Shown one piece after another: positions 58,442 to 64,000 of a stretch of DNA of 64,000 nt. The stretch is taken from assembly GCA_020152595.1 (NCBI GenBank), contig JAIGNY010002754.1:248001-312000 (forward strand), in the 5' to 3' direction. The number at the start of each line of letters is the position of its first letter. The stretch's first letter is position 1. The notes under the pieces were generated by a model. The model made no database searches and had not been told where the DNA came from. It saw only the letters and a program-made list of their open reading frames with translations. The stretch comes from Chiridota heheva. Lineage: Eukaryota; Echinodermata; Holothuroidea; Apodida; Chiridotidae. The position numbers and the translations under genes were made by a program.

Positions 58442-58657
58442 TTAGCTAAAGATGAGATTGGCTTCCACATTACATCTAGGGTAGTCTGAGGAAGATTTTA
58501 CTGCCTCTTCGTGATCAATGGGAAAACCATAATGAATGTTCATAAGTGCAAGGGCTGGTAATCGTTCGCCCTTCATAGATGATTGCAGGTAGGCACGAAG
58601 GGTGGAAAATGATAGCTCACAAGATGTGACACCAAGAGTGCATATGCTATAGGTCAT
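58442..58657 (-). pseudogene. hAT transposase C-terminal fragment
   Basis: The minus-strand frame reads GVTSCELSFSTLRAYLQSSM, then KGERLPALALMNIHYGFPID, the signature of the hAT dimerisation domain, where the family usually has CERSFSALRRLK, then an R-S-T-M block, then ERL..LALL.IH. The Arg after CE is Leu here and about three residues are missing before AYL. Only the last 70 residues are present. The element differs from the hAT relic at 51152-52974, which has AERVFSKMKRT in this position. Confidence 0.75.
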
Positions 58658-58659
58658 GT

Positions 58660-59230
58660 AGGTCTAGCACCTTAAGTATATCCATGATAGTATGTCACAT
58701 AAATGTAAATTTAATGGCTTATACTAAAATACTAGATTAAGAGTAATGTGATAAAATTATCTTCTATTCAATTTCTTCATAGAGAAAAATGACGTTATGT
58801 CCCGGTCTTAACTTTTTTGAAGCCTCATGTTGTCAAAGTTGATGCATGCGGCATTTTACATACACGTATACATTGATATATCAAAATGACGTGCATGTAT
58901 GTGTTGTGCGTACTTAAATTTGTTAAGACGGTAGAACTCACATGCCCGCAGGTAAAGTGACGAGCAGATTCATTTGCCCCTAGAGAGCAGTAGAGCTAGA
59001 GCTGTGTACAGTACAGCATACCATCATTGCATCTACGTAATTTGTAGATGTAATAACATGTAGAAATAGGTCAATTTTTGGGATAGGACTATTTCATAAC
59101 TTCTTGAAAAAAAATATTTTCTGATAAACGACCCACCCTCTTTGGTGATGCATGTGATTAATTAGAACACCTTTAAGATTTTTTTGAAGAAAAAGAGGGG
59201 GGTTGTTTGCACCCCCCTCCCCCCATTGGT
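58660..59230. other. No gene recognised
   Basis: AT-rich DNA; the C-rich string CACCCCCCTCCCCCCA lies at 59210-59225, just before REP-B. Confidence 0.5.
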
Positions 59231-59234
59231 GATG

Positions 59235-59345
59235 CCTATTAATGGAATAAGATTTTTGAATGCTTTCTTCACCGTTGTTTCTTTCAAGTCCTCTTTCATA
59301 TAAGATAGACTTGCATGACCCCTGAAGTAATCCTTCAAAGTTTTG
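59235..59345 (-). repeat. REP-B copy
   Basis: TTAATGGAATAAGATTTTTG, GAATGCTTTCTTCACC and CTTGCATGACCCCTGAAGTA match the inverse arm at 5430-5526. Only half of the arm is present. Confidence 0.7.
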
Positions 59346-59818
59346 CTATGATTCATTTTTATTTTGAATTCTTCCTCAAAGCAGCTCAGAGCTAAATTGT
59401 ATTCACTTCTGGTAAGTACATGTAGTAAGTGAAATCTTTCAAATGTACAAACCTCTCATAGCCCCAAATTGACAGGATCACAGTAATGTCTATTATCAAA
59501 ATTTGACAGTTCTGTGTTTCATTAACATCCATTTCTAATCTCCATAAGGAATTTCAATACACCGCAAGCAAACTGTGATAAACAAGTATTCAAATGTTTT
59601 GAATGAAGGAAATTTAAGTCTGTCTCTTTAGCTAGTAAGTGCTTCTTTGAAATTAATTATGAAATCTCAAGTGCCAATTGCACCGTGGGACCAGGGAAAG
59701 TATTACAAAGCCAACAAATTATTTCCAATTATCTGAAGTTCTTAAAAGTTCTATGGCAATCTATGAAATACTGCTTTTATTTGTCAATCTAGTAATACAG
59801 CAATTTCAGCATTATAAG
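59346..59818. other. No gene assigned; a weak 27-nt exon-like string
   Basis: TTGAATTCTTCCTCAAAGCAG and, 27 bases on, GTAAGTACA bracket nine open codons at 59385-59411. This is a weak splice-pair signal and could be chance. The rest is AT-rich unique DNA. Confidence 0.25.
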
Positions 59819-60316
59819 TTATGGCTGCAGATCAGTGCTTTCACATTTTAGTTATGGCTGCAGATCAGAGCTTCCACATTTTAGTTATGGCTGCAGATCA
59901 GAGCTTTCACATTTTAGTTATGGCTGCAGATCAGAGCTTTCACATTCTAACTATGGCTGCAGATCAGAGCTTTCACATTTTAGTTATGGCTGCAGATCAG
60001 AGCTTTCACATTTTAGTTATGGCTGCAAATCAGAGCTTTCACATTTTAGTAATTGCTACAGATCAGAGCTTTCACATTTTATTTATGGCTGCAGATCAGA
60101 GCTTTCACATTTTAGTTATGGCTGGGCTGCAGATCAGAGCTTTAGGCTGGGCTGCAGATCAGAGCTTCGGGCTGGGCTGCAGATCAGAGCTTTAGTTATG
60201 GCTGCAAATCAGAGCTTTCACATTTTAGTTATGGCTGCAGATCAGAGCTTTCACATTTTAGTTATGGCTGCAGATCAGAGCTTTAACATTTTTGTTATGG
60301 CTGCGGATCAAAGTTT
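59819..60316. repeat. 33-bp minisatellite, about 15 copies
   Basis: The unit is TTATGGCTGCAGATCAGAGC, then TTTCACATTTTAG. Because 33 is a multiple of three, one frame yields an 11-residue repeat, MAADQSFHILV, through 124 codons. Three shortened units (about 25 bp, GCTGGGCTGCAGATCAG) at 60120-60190 break that frame. Nothing suggests expression: there are no splice signals or upstream coding. Confidence 0.93.
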
Positions 60317-60389
60317 GGGGTTCAATTTTTGATGCAAGAATGGAGAGAAATATGAAATATGAAGTTATTCTTAATTTTTCTTCCCATCA

Positions 60390-60480
60390 GGATTATTTCA
60401 AACAAAATGGTGAAGAAAGCATTAAAACCTTACTTAAAGCAGATATTCAAGTTGAAAGGTCGCACTGATTTTGTAGAAAA
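60390..60480 (+). repeat. REP-B copy, half arm
   Basis: CAAAATGGTGAAGAAAGCAT, then AGATATTCAAGTT and a degraded GAATTCAGAC end match the forward arm at 5025-5120. Confidence 0.65.
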
Positions 60481-60484
60481 AAAT

Positions 60485-60990
60485 GAATTCAGACTTGGTG
60501 CTACATAGAATAACAGTCTTTGTGCATTCTGTATTGTATTCATACTTTTATGGCTTAAATCCATTGGATATGTCAAGAACAGTCAAAAGAATCTCCACCT
60601 ACTTATGGGAGAGGGAGTGGGGAATGAGATCGCTTTGCCCCAAACTTCAAAATTTGCATGGTACATACAAATAATAATATAATGCACTTCCCCTCGTGAA
60701 ACAAGACTGCTCCTCCCCAGCCCCCCAGCTCAAAATCTGTAATAATTCTTAACAGTTAAGATCTGATCAGGTTCATTCCAACTCAATTTTTGTTTGATTT
60801 ATCTTTAAAATATCTGAATTTTCTGCTCTTCCTCAAAATATTGTAGATGTGGCAGACACTGGGGGCTGCAAGGGATATTATTTGGAGCTGCAAAACATGG
60901 GGGTGGAGAGGAGGAGCAAAAGGTGAAGATTTTTTTTAAACATACATATAATTAAAAACAATAATTGGCAAATCGTTGGGGGGGAAATTA
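60485..60990. other. No gene recognised
   Basis: AT-rich DNA with two C- or G-rich patches (60690-60730 and 60890-60925). Confidence 0.5.
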
Positions 60991-60994
60991 ATCT

Positions 60995-61205
60995 TTTGTG
61001 GCATGCCACCTAAGGTGGCAGATATTCGTAATTAACATGCACCCTTTGCCCTCGTGGCAAGCCACCTATGGTGGCATATATCAGTAATTAACATGCACCC
61101 TTTGCCCTTGTGGCAAGCCACCTATGATGGCAGATATTCGTAATTAACATGCACCCTTTGCCCTTGTGGCAAGCCGCCTATGGTGGCAGTTATTCGTATT
61201 TAACC
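60995..61205. repeat. 56-bp tandem repeat, about 4 copies
   Basis: The unit contains TGTGGCAAGCCACCTATGGT, then GGCAGATATTCGTAATTAAC and ATGCACCCTTTGCCC. GCCACC-TAT-GGTGGC is a perfect hairpin with a three-base loop, and TGGCAAGCCA is a second small palindrome in each unit. Confidence 0.9.
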
Positions 61206-62818
61206 ATTTTTACCCAATTCTCTCAGGGCTCTAAACTTGAATAAACCGGATCCCGGTGCAGGATATCAACATGATTTTTTACCAAGTTGTTAATTTGTGC
61301 ACATTTTTAATATTGACACTCTGGCACTACAGAATCTATCCTTACAAAACACAATGATCATCTTGTCCTACAGAGTCACTCAACACTTCTTCATCATTGC
61401 TACCAATTTATGGATCTATGATTTGCACATAGTTGCAACAGACAAAACAAAAAGTCAGTCAAAAATCAGTCAATTTTAATTAGACCAAGATTTAAATCGA
61501 AGCACATGCAAGGCAACTCACGTTAAATTGCCGCAGGAAAAAGGTCAAAAGTAAACTGCAAAATAAAAAAGGTCAATATTTGCAATAAAAGAAATGAAGT
61601 ACCATATGTGATATTAAGCAACTTTCCACTCAACCTACTTTGGTAATTTATAACTTGATAAATTTGCCACTGGGGCATTTATATGAAGTAATTTTCACAA
61701 GACTGTAATGTGTATATGTTCTCTATGCCATTTGCATGTGGGTGGGTTTGAGATGGGCCCAAATATGATTTTCTTTCCTTCCTTCCACTGATACATCATA
61801 TTCTCCATTCCACTGGTACGTCATATTCTCCAATATCAGAACCAGAATTGTACGTACACATACTTTAACAGAGATCTTGGCTAGAGGTTTTTTTCTGTAA
61901 ATTTGGGATACTTATTTTTTTATAGTCATCTCAATGTTGGACAATTATTGTATATATCATGCAAAGAGGATTGTTCATTGGTCAAAACATTTATCTATGA
62001 AATACCATTTACTTCAAACTTTATTTTAAATAAGATTTTCAGAGAAACTGGATAATTCCAGATTTGTATGGGCTCCTCATATATTTTTACTGTGTGAAGA
62101 CTTCAAATGAAATTTACAATATGTGTATCTGTATTATTCAAAGATCTTCAACTTATTAATTTTGAAAATATAGGGATTAAAATGGCTTCACGGATTCAGT
62201 TCAATTTTTAAGGAAAAGGACAAATAATTCATTAGTATTAAAGCTTAGTAAGAAAACTAACTAGACAACTGACTAGAAACAAATTCTAATTTTAAGTGTT
62301 AAGCAAAATTAATTGAAATAAGAATTTGACATTCTATAAGAGCTGAAGAGAAAAAATCGTTACTGTGCTAGTTTTTTTTATGAAAAACCATGTAGTCAGA
62401 CTGGTGTGCTAATTTAGCTATCAGTAGCAAAGTAACATAACCAGCATTTTGGCTGCATTAACATTTAATTTTCTTAGCAAAAAAAATTGACATTTATCAG
62501 GAATATTGGACAGAATTTTAATAAAACTACCATTCTCAAACTGTGCTAAGCCTCTGAAAAAATAAATTGAAAAATGACAAAATCATATTCCTATCATTTC
62601 CAAAATGTATTCTATACCCAAGTGCATGCATGCATGTTTATTGGCATCCATAGACCATTGAAGTTAGAAGATGGAAACTGAAAAGGTCAACAACATCTGA
62701 ATTCATCAACCTAGTCACATCCATGCAGGGGGCTGTGCGTAAGTCTACATGTATACAGATGTCCCTCAAAATCAATGTCTTAATATTATTAATATTTTGT
62801 TTGTGCATGTTCTGATGT
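61206..62818. other. No gene recognised, about 1.6 kb
   Basis: AT-rich unique DNA. CACTGRTACATCATATTCTC is duplicated at 61787-61832. No coding signal until 62821. Confidence 0.55.
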
Positions 62819-62820
62819 AG

Positions 62821-62944
62821 GAAACATCTGATATGGGAAACTACAACACAACGTCAACCAAATGGGGCTTATGACAATACTGACACTGCACGTCCAGTAC
62901 TGATGGGGCCAATTATACTTATTATTTTCCTTCTTGCTACACAT
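62821..62944 (+). other. Possible 124-nt exon with a membrane segment
   Basis: An acceptor-like string (TTTGTGCATGTTCTGATGTAG) is followed by a frame open in only one of three phases. It reads KHLIWETTTQRQPNGAYDNT, then DTARPVLMGPIILIIFLLAT, up to GTAAGAATG, a good donor, at 62945. A polar, Asn/Thr-rich segment running into a 15-residue hydrophobic stretch is typical of the start of a transmembrane helix. One base completes the incoming codon and the exon ends in phase 0. It is the most convincing host exon candidate in the window, but the gene is not identified. Confidence 0.4.
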
Positions 62945-63003
62945 GTAAGAATGACCTAGTTTTATTGAGTTCAAAATGCATTCTTGATCGATGTAGGAAA
63001 ACC

Positions 63004-63865
63004 GTAGTTTGGCACCCGTGGATTGGCATCCGTGGTTTGGCACCCGTGGTTTGGCACCCGTGGTTTGGCACCCGTGGTTTGGCACCCGTGGTTTGGCACC
63101 CGTGGTTTGGCACCCGTGGTTTGGCACCCGTGGTTTGGCACCCGTGGTTTGGCACCCGTGGTTTGGCACCGTGGTTTGGCACCGTGGTTTGGCACCCGTG
63201 GTTTGGCACCGTGGTTTGGCACCCGTGGTTTGGCACCCGTGGTTTGGCACCGTGGTTAGGCACCGTGGTTGGCACCGTGGTTTGGCACCCGTGGTTTGGC
63301 ACCGTGGTTTGGCACCGTTTGGTTTGGCACCCGTGGTTTGGCACCCGTGGTTTGGCACCCGTGGTTTGGCACCAGTGGTTTGGCACCGTGGTTTGGCACC
63401 GTGGTTTGGCACCGTGGTTTGGCACCGTGGTTTGGCACCGTGGTTTGGCACCCGTGGTTTGGCACCCGTGGTTTGGCACCGTGGTTTGGCACCCGTGGTT
63501 TGGCACCGTGGTTTGGCACCGTGGTTTGGCACCGTGGTTTGGCACCGTGGTTTGGCACCCGTGGTTAGGCACCCGTGGTTAGGCACCCGTGGTTTGGCAC
63601 CCGTGGTTTGGCACCCGTGGTTTGGCACCCGTGGTTTGGCACCCGTGGTTTGGCACCCGTGGTTTGGCACCCGTGGTTTGGCACCCGTGGTTTGGCACCA
63701 GTGGTTTGGCACCCGTGGTTTGGCACCCGTGGTTTGGCACCCGTGGTTTGGCACCCGTGGTTTGGCACCCGTGGTTTGGCACCCGTGGTTATTGGCACCC
63801 GTGGTTATTGGCACCCGTGGTTATTGGTACGCGTGGTTATTGGCACCCGGCCATTTGGCACCCGT
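63004..63865. repeat. 14/15-bp minisatellite, about 57 copies
   Basis: Units are GTGGTTTGGCACCCG (15 bp) and GTGGTTTGGCACCG (14 bp). The 15-bp form fills both flanks; the 14-bp form is mixed in between about 63165 and 63560. A 16-bp variant with TTATTGG occurs at 63785-63840. The mix of lengths lets open frames hop between Gly/Thr/Val/Trp and Pro/Asn/Lys translations on both strands. It is not coding. Confidence 0.95.
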
Positions 63866-64000
63866 AGTTGGGCCCAAATGAATACAAAGTGTACTTTGCA
63901 TCTGTGGAAAATATGGACTAATGATGTCTTTGGGCGAGCAATGCCAAACATTAAATATGTGCTGAGGATATAAATCAAGAAAGTTGAATGTGAATAATTG
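63866..64000. other. No gene recognised
   Basis: Unique sequence after the last array; too short to assess. Confidence 0.4.

Noticed and set aside
62789..63881. 341- and 290-codon frames of Pro/Asn/Lys or Gly/Val/Trp repeats
   Set aside because: They are produced by the 14/15-bp array and switch frame with each shortened unit.

Overview
The window is animal nuclear DNA: AT-rich, dominated by decayed retrotransposons, DNA-transposon relics and minisatellites, with no operons or bacterial-style gene layout. The element mix (CR1/L2/Rex1-like LINEs, a Jockey/I-like LINE, a GIY-YIG retroelement of the Penelope-like type, Ty3/gypsy, hAT, THAP) and the recurrent word TAGGCCTA suggest a marine invertebrate, perhaps an echinoderm or hemichordate; that assignment is an inference of low confidence. 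No complete host gene and no intact transposon gene is visible.

Layout. 1-8.8 kb: a REP-A repeat, a LINE relic (2116-3316) ending in a 59-bp array, a MITE (4014-4299), an inverted REP-B pair and a tRNA-like relic. 8.8-13.1 kb: a 22-bp array, a 40-bp array and low-copy repeats REP-E and REP-C. 13.4-16.8 kb: a THAP-domain exon relic and a minus-strand Jockey/I-like LINE. 17.5-26.2 kb: a foldback element, a 22-bp array, the C-terminal part of a GIY-YIG retroelement running into 360 bp of (AT)n, a 2.5-kb 46-bp array and REP-D. 26.6-36 kb: two LINE relics, a gypsy relic whose integrase is split by a REP-A copy, a SINE with a multiplied tRNA head, and an L2-like LINE. 36.4-39.2 kb: a 34-bp array of about 80 copies. 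39-51 kb: mostly unique DNA with a CR1-like LINE, further REP-A/C/D copies and a foldback element. 51-59 kb: a frameshifted hAT transposase, a second hAT fragment and more REP-B. 59.8-64 kb: 33-, 56- and 14/15-bp arrays.

Minisatellites fill roughly one sixth of the window. Most long open frames lie inside them, are open in several frames on both strands, and are not genes.

Host coding signal is limited to short exon-like islands with splice-type borders: 62821-62944 (+, ends in a membrane segment), 49582-49748 (+, resembles a type II membrane anchor), 41683-41740 (+, start codon in strong context), 46263-46325 (-), 26582-26684 (+) and 18241-18390 (-). If real, they would be parts of genes with long introns. 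They cannot be joined into a gene model without transcript data. No clearly new biological system is seen. The best leads are REP-A (breakpoints, direct repeats, related short ORF), the THAP and GIY-YIG relics, the multiplied tRNA head and the exon islands.
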